From RH-AL1 sp965277355 (lineage in GTDB: Bacteria; Pseudomonadota; Alphaproteobacteria; Rhizobiales; Beijerinckiaceae), in assembly GCA_965277355.1 (NCBI GenBank), contig CBDICN010000002.1, positions 1,054,001 to 1,118,000 on the forward strand: DNA of 64,000 nt. Direction: 5' to 3'. The position numbers and the translations under genes were made by a program. The notes beneath the pieces were generated by a model that was not told the origin of the DNA, ran no database searches, and was given only the letters and a program-made list of their open reading frames with translations. Shown piece after piece: positions 16,586 to 23,844 of this stretch (position 1 is the stretch's first letter; each line of letters opens with the position of its first letter).

Positions 16586-17137
16586 ATGCCGATGTGCGAC
16601 ATCTTCATCCCGACGGGAGCGCTGGAGCCGGAGGCTGAGCGCAAGCTCGTCGCCCGCGTCTCCGATCTGCTCGTAGAGCACGAGATGCGACGTATGGTCG
16701 ATCTCATGGACGATCCAGACGCGGTCAAGGCCAGCACCGAGCGGGCCAACTCGATAGCTTGGATGTTCGTGCACAGGACGGAAACCTATGTGGCCGGTAG
16801 GCCGGTCGAGCTACCGCACTATAAGTTCGTGATCACCATTCCGGAGGGAATGATCGACGACCGGTTCCCACCGGCGATCAATCGCGACATCTACGCCGCC
16901 ATCAAGGAGGCGGAGGGCGGCGCGCGGCCCAACCTCGCCCAGCGGGTCTGGACGCACATCCACGAAGTGGTGGACGGGCGGTGGGGCGCGGGCGACCGTG
17001 TGGTGCCCATCGAAGGCACCGTAAACTTCGTCGCTCCGGGCTGGGGCGCCGCCGCCCGTACACGATTCGAGCAGAAGAAGCGCGATCACGCCGCTGCGTT
17101 TACAAGATTAGCCCAAACACCGGACGCGGCTCAATGA
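16586..17137 (+). CDS. Tautomerase-like protein
   Basis: This 183-residue protein starts M-P-M, so removal of Met would expose an N-terminal proline, the catalytic base of tautomerases. It is longer than classic 60-75-residue subunits and has two similar halves in outline. It sits 12 bp after the hydrolase gene and overlaps the MBL gene. Family assignment rests mainly on overall pattern and Pro2. Confidence 0.62.
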   Translation: MPMCDIFIPTGALEPEAERKLVARVSDLLVEHEMRRMVDLMDDPDAVKASTERANSIAWMFVHRTETYVAGRPVELPHYKFVITIPEGMIDDRFPPAINRDIYAAIKEAEGGARPNLAQRVWTHIHEVVDGRWGAGDRVVPIEGTVNFVAPGWGAAARTRFEQKKRDHAAAFTRLAQTPDAAQ

Positions 17138-18018
17138 CGGCGGCGGCTGGCTCCGAAGCGCCCGGACTATCCTTGCAAATCTACACGAGCGCTTCGCGCC
17201 CGATTGGCGGTGAGCGGACCTTCTCGCCGGTGACCTCCTCTCTCCTGCTCGGGCGGGAGGAGGCGGTGCTGGTGGACGCCCAATTCATGGAAGAAGACGT
17301 GAATGCGCTGGGTGACATGATAGAGGCGTCCGGTCGGCGGCTGACCAACATCGTCATCACCCACGGCCATGCAGATCATTACTTCGGCGCGGACCGTCTC
17401 GCGCAGCGCTTCCCGGGCGCCGAGGTCGTCGCGGCACAGGCCGTGGTGGATTACATCGCAGTCCATCGCGCGGGTGAGATGCGGACCTTCGGCGTCATGT
17501 TCCCTCGCGGGTTGGTTCTCCCAGATCGACCGCCGTCTCCGCTCCAAGGCGATGTGATCCGCTTAGACCAGCAGGACCTTCACGTGATTGAGATCGGGCA
17601 AGGCGATATTGCCCCAAGCACTCTTGTTCATGCGCCCGGTTCGGGGGTCGTGGTGGCGGGAGATGTTGTCTACAACGGCATCCACCAAATGCTCGGGCTG
17701 ACCGGACCAGAGGAATGGCGGCGCTGGATCGAAAGTGTCGACTCCATCCAGGCCCTCGGTCCGAAGATCGTGGTCGCAGGTCACAAGAAGCCGGGCGCAC
17801 GTGACGATGAGCCGACGCGTATACTCGATAGCACGCGCGCCTACATCCAGAACTTCGCTGATGCGGCCGAGACCGCATCCTCAGCGTCCGAGATCATCAG
17901 AGTTATGAACGAGCGGTATCCGGATTACGGAAATCCCACGACCCTCTGGTTTTCTGCTTCGGCTGCGATCAAGGCTCGGGACGCACGCACGATGGATTCC
18001 GGGTTCAAGCACCCGTGA
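17134..18018 (+). CDS. MBL-fold metallo-hydrolase
   Basis: This 294-residue protein has the metal-binding signature H77-G-H-A-D81-H82, a later V-V-A-G-D motif supplying the bridging aspartate and a G-H-K-K-P histidine. These are the features of a di-zinc metallo-beta-lactamase-fold hydrolase. The ATG overlaps the preceding stop by 4 bp (ATGA). The substrate is unknown; relatives are lactonases and thioesterases. Confidence 0.88.
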   Translation: MTAAAGSEAPGLSLQIYTSASRPIGGERTFSPVTSSLLLGREEAVLVDAQFMEEDVNALGDMIEASGRRLTNIVITHGHADHYFGADRLAQRFPGAEVVAAQAVVDYIAVHRAGEMRTFGVMFPRGLVLPDRPPSPLQGDVIRLDQQDLHVIEIGQGDIAPSTLVHAPGSGVVVAGDVVYNGIHQMLGLTGPEEWRRWIESVDSIQALGPKIVVAGHKKPGARDDEPTRILDSTRAYIQNFADAAETASSASEIIRVMNERYPDYGNPTTLWFSASAAIKARDARTMDSGFKHP

Positions 18019-18370
18019 GCGGCGGGGGTTGTATGTAGATAGGCTTATTGGAGAGCTTCCTTCCGAGTCATCCGCGTCAGATTCGCCGTGCATCTAGCCT
18101 CGAGCGGTCGAGCAGAACGATGAATGGCGGTCCAGCGCTTACGCTACTTGAGCCTAGAATCCGCCGCCCGCTTGAGCGATTCTGCCTTCATCAGCCTGCC
18201 AGACGTGGCGGCCCGACCGATCCCGGCTTGCCGGAGATCATGGTGGCAGCGTCTGAGGAGCTACACCACGCCGCGGGACACGATCCGCCCACGCGGCATG
18301 CCGGGCCAAAGCATTGCCCGATGCGCGGATAACGCACATATTCGACGCATCGCGAACTTGGGGTGATGTC
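18019..18370. other. Intergenic stretch upstream of the RHH gene
   Basis: No convincing gene is seen in these 352 bases. Short open frames exist on the plus strand but show no family pattern or ribosome-binding site. The 3' part should hold the promoter of the ribbon-helix-helix gene. Confidence 0.5.
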
Positions 18371-18580
18371 ATGAGCGTGCGCTTCAACGTGGTCTTGTCG
18401 GACGATCTGAACCGCGAGATCGATCGCGCCGCAGCCGAGACCGAAACGAACAAGAGCGAGATCCTGCGCAAGGCGCTGCAGCTCTACCTTGCCGCGCGGG
18501 ACGGACGCCAGCGTGGGTTGAAGCTCGGCTTGGTCGAACCTTCAACGCAAAAACTGCAGACGGAAATCGTCGGCTTGTGA
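18371..18580 (+). CDS. Ribbon-helix-helix (CopG-like) protein
   Basis: This 69-residue protein has an N-terminal beta strand (V-R-F-N-V-V-L-S), then D-D-L-N-R-E-I-D and T-N-K-S-E-I-L-R-K-A-L, the classic RHH DNA-binding fold. Such proteins are typically autoregulating repressors or antitoxins. It is coupled by a GTGA overlap to a small membrane-protein gene, which would be its partner if this is an addiction-type pair. Confidence 0.8.
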   Translation: MSVRFNVVLSDDLNREIDRAAAETETNKSEILRKALQLYLAARDGRQRGLKLGLVEPSTQKLQTEIVGL

Positions 18581-18843
18581 GCACGATCGACCTCGACAAG
18601 CCGCCGCCTCAACACGTCTACACCGTCTCGGTCGAGCCAGAGGAAAGCCGCGCCGAGCGCTATGTGCGATTGTTCAAGGATATCGCGCTCTTCCTCGTCG
18701 CCGTCGGCTTCGTCATCGCGATCGCGATCATCTGCTTCCGTACGCTCTACGAGGCGACGAGCACCTCTGACGAGAAGAAGTGGGCGATGTCGGTTCTCTC
18801 GGCGGCCGCTGGCGGGATGGTTGGTTATTTGATCCGAAAATGA
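18577..18843 (+). CDS. Small membrane protein coupled to the RHH gene
   Basis: 88 residues with a charged N-terminus, one strong helix at about 34-55 (I-A-L-F-L-V-A-V-G-F-V-I-A-I-A-I) and a weaker one near the C-terminus (A-A-A-G-G-M-V-G-Y-L-I). A GTG at 18577 overlaps the RHH stop. I recognise no family. The tie to an RHH gene suggests either joint regulation or a membrane-acting toxin, with no direct evidence for the latter. Confidence 0.7.
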   Translation: MSTIDLDKPPPQHVYTVSVEPEESRAERYVRLFKDIALFLVAVGFVIAIAIICFRTLYEATSTSDEKKWAMSVLSAAAGGMVGYLIRK

Positions 18844-18860
18844 TGTTGGCTCACGACCGA

Positions 18861-19403
18861 TCACTCATCAAGGCGCCCGGCGATCTTGAGCACGGTCGAC
18901 CAGTTGCGGGCGGTGCCGCGGGTGCCGAGATGCCGTTCGATCAGCGCCATCGTCAGCTTGGAGCGGCCGATCCCGTCCGGGTACGTGACGTAAGCCGCAT
19001 CGTTCGACACCACGACCTGCTCCGCCCCCTTCACGGCGCCGCGCAAAGAAACGTCGGCCGCCGCTCGGGCACGCCGCTTCAGCACCACGACAAGCAGATG
19101 CGCGGGATCGCGGTCGGCGAAAGCCGCGAACGGGTTTGCCTCGACGAGCCGGCGCCAGTCGTCTGCCGAACGCACGACGACCTCCGTCTCGCAGCCAAGG
19201 CGCTCAACCAATGTTCGTTCGAGACGGTGCTCCAGCTCCGCCGGGCCGCAGATAGCGGAGCCGACGAGAGTCCCGCTCTGCAATATCGTCGCCACGTCGT
19301 TGAGCCCGCTGTCCGCGGCCGCTGCCCTTAGGTCGGCCATCGTGAGCTTGCCCGTGCCGCCGACGTTCACCGCGCGCAGAAGCGCGACGAAGCGTTTGCG
19401 CAT
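18861..19403 (-). CDS. DUF1697 family protein
   Basis: This 180-residue protein has the DUF1697 signature: F-V-A-L-L-R-A-V-N-V-G-G at the start, the G-K-L-T-M-A-D-L-R box, a Q-S-G-T-L-V strand and a C-terminal R-N-W-S-T-V block. The function is unknown. It lies directly downstream of the gamma-carbonic-anhydrase-like gene with no real gap, so the two share an operon. Confidence 0.9.
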   Translation of the reverse strand: MRKRFVALLRAVNVGGTGKLTMADLRAAAADSGLNDVATILQSGTLVGSAICGPAELEHRLERTLVERLGCETEVVVRSADDWRRLVEANPFAAFADRDPAHLLVVVLKRRARAAADVSLRGAVKGAEQVVVSNDAAYVTYPDGIGRSKLTMALIERHLGTRGTARNWSTVLKIAGRLDE

Positions 19404-19405
19404 GC

Positions 19406-20422
19406 TCACCGCTTCTCCTGCTGGAGCCGGCGAAAGACCTGCGAGTACTCGCAATAGGTGGCGACGTTCGCCGCCATGCCGGTGCGGCGCGCCTCGTCGA
19501 GCCTCGAGATCGGCTTCGCCGGACGCCCGCCCCACATCCATCCGGATTCGAGCACCTGCCCCGGCTCGGTCGTCGCGCCGGCCGCCAGCAGCACGTCGTC
19601 CTCGACGATCGTGCCCTCGCCAAGCACCGTGCCGATGCCGACGAGCGAGCGGGCGCCCACCCGGGCGCCGCCCATCCGCACGTTGTGGCCGATCGTCGTG
19701 TCGCGGCCGATCGCCACCTCGGCACCGCCGGCGCGGATGATGGTGTTGTCTTGCACGTTGGTGTTCTCGCCGACGAAGACCGCGCCGGTGCCGGCATCGA
19801 TGACGCAGCTGAAGAACAGGCTCGAGCCCGGCGCGCAGGCGAGGCGTCCGGCGCGCTGCGCGGTCCGCGCGATGAACACGGCGTCGCCGAAGTCCTGGAC
19901 ATCGGTCGAAAGCGGCCGCTCGCTGCCCTGCCGGGTCCGCAACGCGGCCGCCCGCGCGGCGAGCTCGCCCGGATCGAGCCGGCGTACCGGCTTCGCCGGG
20001 CTGCCGGCATGGAGCCAGCCAGCGTCGAGCCTTTTACGCGGGAACACCGTCGAGCCGGCCCCGATCAGCACGCCGCGCTCGACCATCGCGTCGTCGAGCA
20101 CGGTGACATTGTCCTCGATGACGCAATCGTCGCCGACCGTGCAGGCATGGACGATCGCGTTCTGGCCGACCGTCACGTTCGATCCGATGATCGCCGGCGT
20201 CGTCTCGTGGACGATGTGCACCGTCGCGCGGTGGGACAGGTGGACGTTGTCGCCGATTCGCACGACCTCGCCGTCCGCGCGTACGACACAATCCTCGCCG
20301 AGCCAGGCTCCCGCCCCGATCGTCGCCCGCCCGAGCACGGCGGAGCGCGGCCCGGCGAACACCGGCTCGCCCGCGAAGGAAGGCCAGGTTTCGGCGAACG
20401 GCAGGATCAGCGACGGCTTCAT
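19406..20422 (-). CDS. Tandem two-domain gamma-carbonic-anhydrase-like hexapeptide protein
   Basis: 338 residues forming two left-handed beta-helix units, about 1-165 and 175-330. Each has I-G-x-x-x-x-V hexapeptide turns and ends in a G-S-P-A-K-P or G-R-P-A-K-P box typical of single-domain gamma-CA proteins of about 175 residues. In the first half H-I-V-H-E keeps histidines, but the G-H-N of the zinc site reads G-Q-N. The second half lacks the paired histidines. Carbonic anhydrase activity is therefore doubtful. A fused pair could form an asymmetric trimer. Confidence 0.82.
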   Translation of the reverse strand: MKPSLILPFAETWPSFAGEPVFAGPRSAVLGRATIGAGAWLGEDCVVRADGEVVRIGDNVHLSHRATVHIVHETTPAIIGSNVTVGQNAIVHACTVGDDCVIEDNVTVLDDAMVERGVLIGAGSTVFPRKRLDAGWLHAGSPAKPVRRLDPGELAARAAALRTRQGSERPLSTDVQDFGDAVFIARTAQRAGRLACAPGSSLFFSCVIDAGTGAVFVGENTNVQDNTIIRAGGAEVAIGRDTTIGHNVRMGGARVGARSLVGIGTVLGEGTIVEDDVLLAAGATTEPGQVLESGWMWGGRPAKPISRLDEARRTGMAANVATYCEYSQVFRRLQQEKR

Positions 20423-20540
20423 GCTGGGAACCTCGCTGGATGATCAAATCGTGGCGCGGCCGTTCGGGCGCGGCCGTCACCGCGACGCCGCCGAGCGGCA
20501 GCCGCGACCGATCCGACCGACGAGGCGGCCGCCCTTCCCG

Positions 20541-20706
20541 CCATGTATCCACTTTCGATGATCTCGAACAGCGCCTCTCTGCGGAACGGCTTGCCGATAC
20601 GGTCTTGCGTACCCGCCGCTCGAAAGCTCTCGATCCGATGGGGCGGCACGTCGCCGTTGACCGCTTCTCGTACCAACGCGACGTTGACGGCGGCCTTCCC
20701 TTACCT
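20541..20706 (-). pseudogene. Possible remnant of a response-regulator receiver domain
   Basis: A minus-strand frame reads F-R-A-A-G-T-Q-D-R-I-G-K-P-F-R-R-E-A-L, which resembles the end of a CheY-like domain, including the conserved Lys-Pro after strand 5. About 40-50 residues are recognisable. The phosphoacceptor half is absent and the frame breaks upstream. I read it as a fragment of a hybrid kinase or regulator gene, on modest evidence. The rest of 20423-20790 shows nothing. Confidence 0.4.
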
Positions 20707-20790
20707 TTGCCGGTGTGCCTCCCGTCCACACGATCGGCCAAATTGTAGGCAAGTCTGACCGCTCGACTGGTCCGTCATCAGGAGTGCCCC

Positions 20791-21024
20791 ATGGCCGAAC
20801 GCCAACGTGCGACTCTCGAGCATCACATGCCGATCGAGCTCACCGCCCCCGCGATCCAGCGGCTGGCGCGAAAAGGGCTGCGCGAGCCGCTCACCGACGC
20901 CGAGCGCCAAGAGCTTTGCGAATGCGTCGTCTTCCACATCGACGCCATCTTGGACCAGCGCAGCGTCCCGAAAGTGTTTCACGGCGAGCCTTTGCACGCC
21001 GACCCTCCGCAAGCCGGCCGGTGA
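20791..21024 (+). CDS. Hypothetical 77-residue protein
   Basis: The ATG follows CAGGAGTGCCCC, a good ribosome-binding site. The protein is soluble, with a helical N-terminus (I-Q-R-L-A-R-K-G-L) and an internal T-D-A-E-R-Q-E-L-C-E-C containing two close cysteines. No family recognised. It converges on truA. Confidence 0.55.
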   Translation: MAERQRATLEHHMPIELTAPAIQRLARKGLREPLTDAERQELCECVVFHIDAILDQRSVPKVFHGEPLHADPPQAGR

Positions 21025-21053
21025 CAATGCCGGCCGGTGACGATCACCGGCCC

Positions 21054-21797
21054 TCACCCGTAGTCCACGCCGACGAGATACAGCCCCGCCGCCGGCGCGA
21101 CCATGCCGCAGCGCGCCCGGTCGCGGGCCTCGAGCGCGTCGCGCAGATCGGCGGCGCGCCAGCGGCCGGAGCCGACGTGCTCCAGCGAGCCGACCATCGA
21201 GCGGACCTGCCGGTGCAAGAAGGAGCGGGCCGCGACCTTCATCAGGACGAGGTCGCCCTGCTTCATCACCTCGAAACGCTCGAGCGTTCGGATCGGGCTC
21301 TCGGCCTGGCACTCCGAATCGCGGAACGTCGAGAAATCGTGACGGCCGATCAGGATCTGCGCCGCCTCGTGCATCGCGCCGGCATCGATGCGGCGCTTGA
21401 TCAGCCAGGCGCGATCGGCCTCAAGGGTGAGCGGCGCGCGGCGATTGACCAGGCGGTAGACGTAGTGCCGCCGGACCGCCGAGTGCCTCGCGTCGAAACC
21501 GTCGGGAACCGGCTCGGCCACGATCACCGCCACCGGGTCGGGGCGCAGATGCGCGTTCAACGCCTCGCGCAGCACCTCCGGCCGCCACGCGCGGCGCGTG
21601 AGATCGACGTGGGCGACCTGGCCGGTGGCATGGACGCCGGCATCGGTGCGCCCAGCGCCGCGCACCGTCGCCGCTTCCCCCGAGATCGCGTGGAGCGCGG
21701 TCTCGAGCACCTCCTGCACGGCGAGGCCGTTGGCCTGGCGCTGCCAGCCCACATAGGGCGTGCCGTCGTATTCGAGGGTGAGCTTGAAGCGCGGCAT
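21054..21797 (-). CDS. truA: tRNA pseudouridine(38-40) synthase
   Basis: This 247-residue enzyme converts uridines 38-40 of the tRNA anticodon arm to pseudouridine. The catalytic aspartate is in G-R-T-D52-A-G-V-H-A. Other blocks are L-E-Y-D-G-T, the R-H-Y-V-Y-R-L strand and S-F-L-H-R-Q-V-R-S-M-V-G. In related genomes truA follows def and fmt closely. Here fmt ends 2 kb away, with a GIY-YIG gene and an IS110 element in between. Confidence 0.95.
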   Translation of the reverse strand: MPRFKLTLEYDGTPYVGWQRQANGLAVQEVLETALHAISGEAATVRGAGRTDAGVHATGQVAHVDLTRRAWRPEVLREALNAHLRPDPVAVIVAEPVPDGFDARHSAVRRHYVYRLVNRRAPLTLEADRAWLIKRRIDAGAMHEAAQILIGRHDFSTFRDSECQAESPIRTLERFEVMKQGDLVLMKVAARSFLHRQVRSMVGSLEHVGSGRWRAADLRDALEARDRARCGMVAPAAGLYLVGVDYG

Positions 21798-21859
21798 CGG
21801 GGGGTTGGTCCGGCCCTATGGAACGTGTCTTCTTCGCAGATCTTGCAAAGGCGCGCGGT

Positions 21860-21917
21860 CCTTCTCCCGCTTGCGGGAGAAGGTGGCCCTTGCGTCAGCA
21901 AGGGTCGGATGAGGGCG
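21860..21917. repeat. REP-like palindrome upstream of truA
   Basis: CCTTCTCCCGC/GCGGGAGAAGG forms a near-perfect hairpin, followed by a second one, CCCTTGCGTCAGCAAGGG. This is a common style of dispersed intergenic palindrome and is unlike the other two repeat families in the window. Confidence 0.7.
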
Positions 21918-22098
21918 GTGCCGGTCGATCTGGCGGACAGGGTCGAGTCGGAACGCGTGTTTCGTCGCCGATGCCGCATTCAAGCGTCAGCCTGCGTCAT
22001 GCGTTATGCCCCGGGGCTTCCGCGGCTTGCCGGATGAAACCGGCGATCGTGGATCATAGCATCGCGCCGCGCCTTGGTGGAGGGCCGGCCCGGATGAC

Positions 22099-22112
22099 GA
22101 TCCTACATCCGC
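22099..22112. repeat. Left copy of a 14-bp direct repeat bracketing the GIY-YIG/IS110 block
   Basis: GATCCTACATCCGC also occurs at 23831-23844, where it covers the fmt stop codon. The two copies bracket all the material that separates fmt from truA. Confidence 0.65.
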
Positions 22113-22182
22113 TCGACACGCGGATCGCTGGCGCTAAAATCTTTCAAGGGCCACACTTGCGCCTGACCGCAGCCAACCAGTA

Positions 22183-22219
22183 GCCTCATGGTGAGGAGCG
22201 CGCAGCGCGTCTCGAACCA
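22183..22219 (+). repeat. Palindromic repeat, CTCATGGTGAGGAG family, left of the GIY-YIG gene
   Basis: CCTCATGGTGAGGAGCGC and GCGTCTCGAACCA can fold into an imperfect hairpin (GAGGAGCGC pairing with GCGTCTC, TGGT with ACCA). Copies lie at 22548-22590, inverted, and at 23776-23816, direct. Confidence 0.8.
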
Positions 22220-22246
22220 ACCTTTTCGCAACGCTGGCGGTCCCTC

Positions 22247-22543
22247 ATGGACGGTGCCACGCTCTACATCCTGCGCTGTGCCGACGGCAGCTACTACACC
22301 GGCCTGACGCGCCGCAGCGTCGAGGAACGCGTCAGCGAGCACGAGAACGGCCTGTCCGACTACACGAAGCGTCGTCGGCCGGTGGTAGCGATCTTCTCCG
22401 AACATTATCCGACAATCATCGACGCCATCGCAGCAGAGCGCCGGATCAAGGGCTGGTCGCGCGCCAAGAAGGAAGCCTACATGCGCGGAGACTTCGAGCG
22501 CCTTTCAGCCTTGGCGCGGCGCCGGGTCAAGGATCGGGCGTAG
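22247..22543 (+). CDS. GIY-YIG nuclease family protein
   Basis: A 98-residue stand-alone GIY-YIG domain. The first strands are L-Y-I-L-R-C and Y-Y-T-G-L-T, where G-I-Y/Y-I-G is loosely kept, followed by the conserved arginine in R-R-S-V-E-E-R and a C-terminal A-E-R-R-I-K-G-W-S-R-A-K-K box typical of the UPF0213-like group. The cellular role of this group is unclear. The gene lies between inverted copies of a palindromic repeat, on the opposite strand to the fmt/truA genes around it. Confidence 0.88.
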   Translation: MDGATLYILRCADGSYYTGLTRRSVEERVSEHENGLSDYTKRRRPVVAIFSEHYPTIIDAIAAERRIKGWSRAKKEAYMRGDFERLSALARRRVKDRA

Positions 22544-22547
22544 CGAA

Positions 22548-22590
22548 GCCTCGTGGTTCGAGACGCGCCTGCGGCGCTCCTCACCATGAG
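22548..22590 (-). repeat. Palindromic repeat, CTCATGGTGAGGAG family, right of the GIY-YIG gene (inverted)
   Basis: CCTCGTGGTTCGAGACGCGC then GCGCTCCTCACCATGAG is the reverse complement of the copies at 22183 and 23776, with a slightly longer loop. It starts 4 bp after the GIY-YIG stop and ends about 15 bp before the stop of the IS110 transposase gene. Confidence 0.8.
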
Positions 22591-23775
22591 CGACTGTCTT
22601 GGCTGTCAAGCGGTTTGCCATTCTTTTCTGTCCCTCATGATGGCGTTGAGCACGGTGATGAGCTTGCGGGCGACGGCGATGAGCGCGACCATCTTTGGCT
22701 TACCGGCGCCGACGAGCCTTGCGTAGAACGTCCGCAAGTTTGGGTTGGATCGCGACGCGACGAGCGCCGCCATGTAAAGCGCGGTCCGCACGCTCGCGCG
22801 ACCGCCGCCGATGAAGCTCTTGCCCTTCCATGAGCCGGATTGCCGGGTGAAGGGCGCGAGCCCGACGAGCGCGGCGATCTGCTTTCGATCGAGTCGGCCG
22901 AGTTCGGGCAGCTCGGCGATGAGCGAACAGGCCGTGACGCGGCCGACGCCCGGCACGGACTTGAGGAGATCGTCCGCCTCCCGCCAGGCGGGCGATGAGC
23001 GCACGGCGGCGTCGATGTCCAGGTCGAGATCGTCGAGTTCGCGTTTCAGGGCGGCGATCAGCCGCTCGAGGCTTTTCTGCACCCGCTTCGGAGGTTTGCG
23101 CCGCAGCCGTTGCGTTTCGGCACCGATCATTTCGACGATCTGCCGCCGCCGGCCGACGAGATCGGCGAGAAGCCGGGTCTCGTCGGGCAGCGTCCGCACC
23201 TCGGGGTTCGTGGCTTCGGCAAAATGCGCGATGACCGCCGCGTCGATCGGATCGGTCTTGGCGCGCTTGCCGAGCGCCTTGGCAAAGGCGCGTACCTGCG
23301 CCGGATTGACCACCACCACGGGGAGGCCGGCGCCGGCCATCGCCGCCGCCGTCGTCGTCTCGTAGCCACCGGTCGCCTCGATCGCGACAAGCCGCGGGTC
23401 GAGCGCTTTCAACCGCTCACAAAGGTCCGCGAGACCGGCCCCGTTGCGATCGGTACTGAACACCGCCCCGGTCGGGCGGATGTGGACGTCGAGCTTGTTT
23501 TGGGAGACGCCGATCCCAACGGTGATCTGTTCCAGCATGACCCGTCCTTGCCTAAGCGAGCTCTTGCGGCCCCGGCGACTGTTCGGGTTCGAAGGAACGA
23601 CGGATGGGGAGCCCAACTCATGGACGGTCTCTGGCGACCCAGGGGTTGACGGTCTCCCACCCGACACCGCGACGGATACCTTATCCGATCGCGGCAAGAT
23701 CGAGTTACAAGGGGGTTGTGGCGGTTGCTTGGATGAGCATTGATCAGGCCTGCCGTAGGCCGCGGCCTTTCAGGA
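22591..23775 (-). mobile_element. IS110-family insertion sequence (boundaries approximate)
   Basis: About 1.2 kb between two palindromic repeats contains one DEDD transposase gene and about 240 bp of non-coding DNA 5' of it, the normal plan of IS110-group elements, which lack terminal inverted repeats. Insertion next to REP-like palindromes is common for this family. Exact ends cannot be set without a second copy. The 5' non-coding part is where IS110 elements encode their structured guide (bridge) RNA. Confidence 0.75.
22606..23538 (-). CDS. IS110-family DEDD transposase with first catalytic Asp replaced by Gly
   Basis: 310 residues. The RuvC-like N-terminal domain normally starts V-G-I-D-V-S; here it reads V-G-I-G10-V-S. 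The other acidic residues are present: E54 in A-I-E-A-T-G-G-Y-E, and D96 and D99 in K-T-D-P-I-D-A. The C-terminal Transposase_20 domain is intact, with S-V-P-G-V-G and the serine in G-R-A-S-V-R-T-A-L-Y. The reading frame is full length, but loss of the first aspartate should abolish activity. The ATG at 23538 aligns with the family start. Confidence 0.9.
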   Translation of the reverse strand: MLEQITVGIGVSQNKLDVHIRPTGAVFSTDRNGAGLADLCERLKALDPRLVAIEATGGYETTTAAAMAGAGLPVVVVNPAQVRAFAKALGKRAKTDPIDAAVIAHFAEATNPEVRTLPDETRLLADLVGRRRQIVEMIGAETQRLRRKPPKRVQKSLERLIAALKRELDDLDLDIDAAVRSSPAWREADDLLKSVPGVGRVTACSLIAELPELGRLDRKQIAALVGLAPFTRQSGSWKGKSFIGGGRASVRTALYMAALVASRSNPNLRTFYARLVGAGKPKMVALIAVARKLITVLNAIMRDRKEWQTA

Positions 23776-23816
23776 GCCTCATGGTGAGGAGCGCGTAGCG
23801 CGTCTCGAACCACGAG
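23776..23816 (+). repeat. Palindromic repeat, CTCATGGTGAGGAG family, third copy
   Basis: GCCTCATGGTGAGGAGCGCG then CGCGTCTCGAACCACGAGG has well-kept outer arms (CCTCATGGT with ACCACGAGG). It lies between the IS110 element and the end of fmt, in the same orientation as the copy at 22183. Confidence 0.8.
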
Positions 23817-23830
23817 GGCTCGCTGGCCCA

Positions 23831-23844
23831 GATCCTACATCCGC
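23831..23844. repeat. Right copy of the 14-bp direct repeat, overlapping the fmt stop
   Basis: GATCCTACATCCGC as at 22099-22112. The fmt stop codon lies within it, so it may be the original chromosomal sequence and the left copy the duplicate. Confidence 0.65.
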
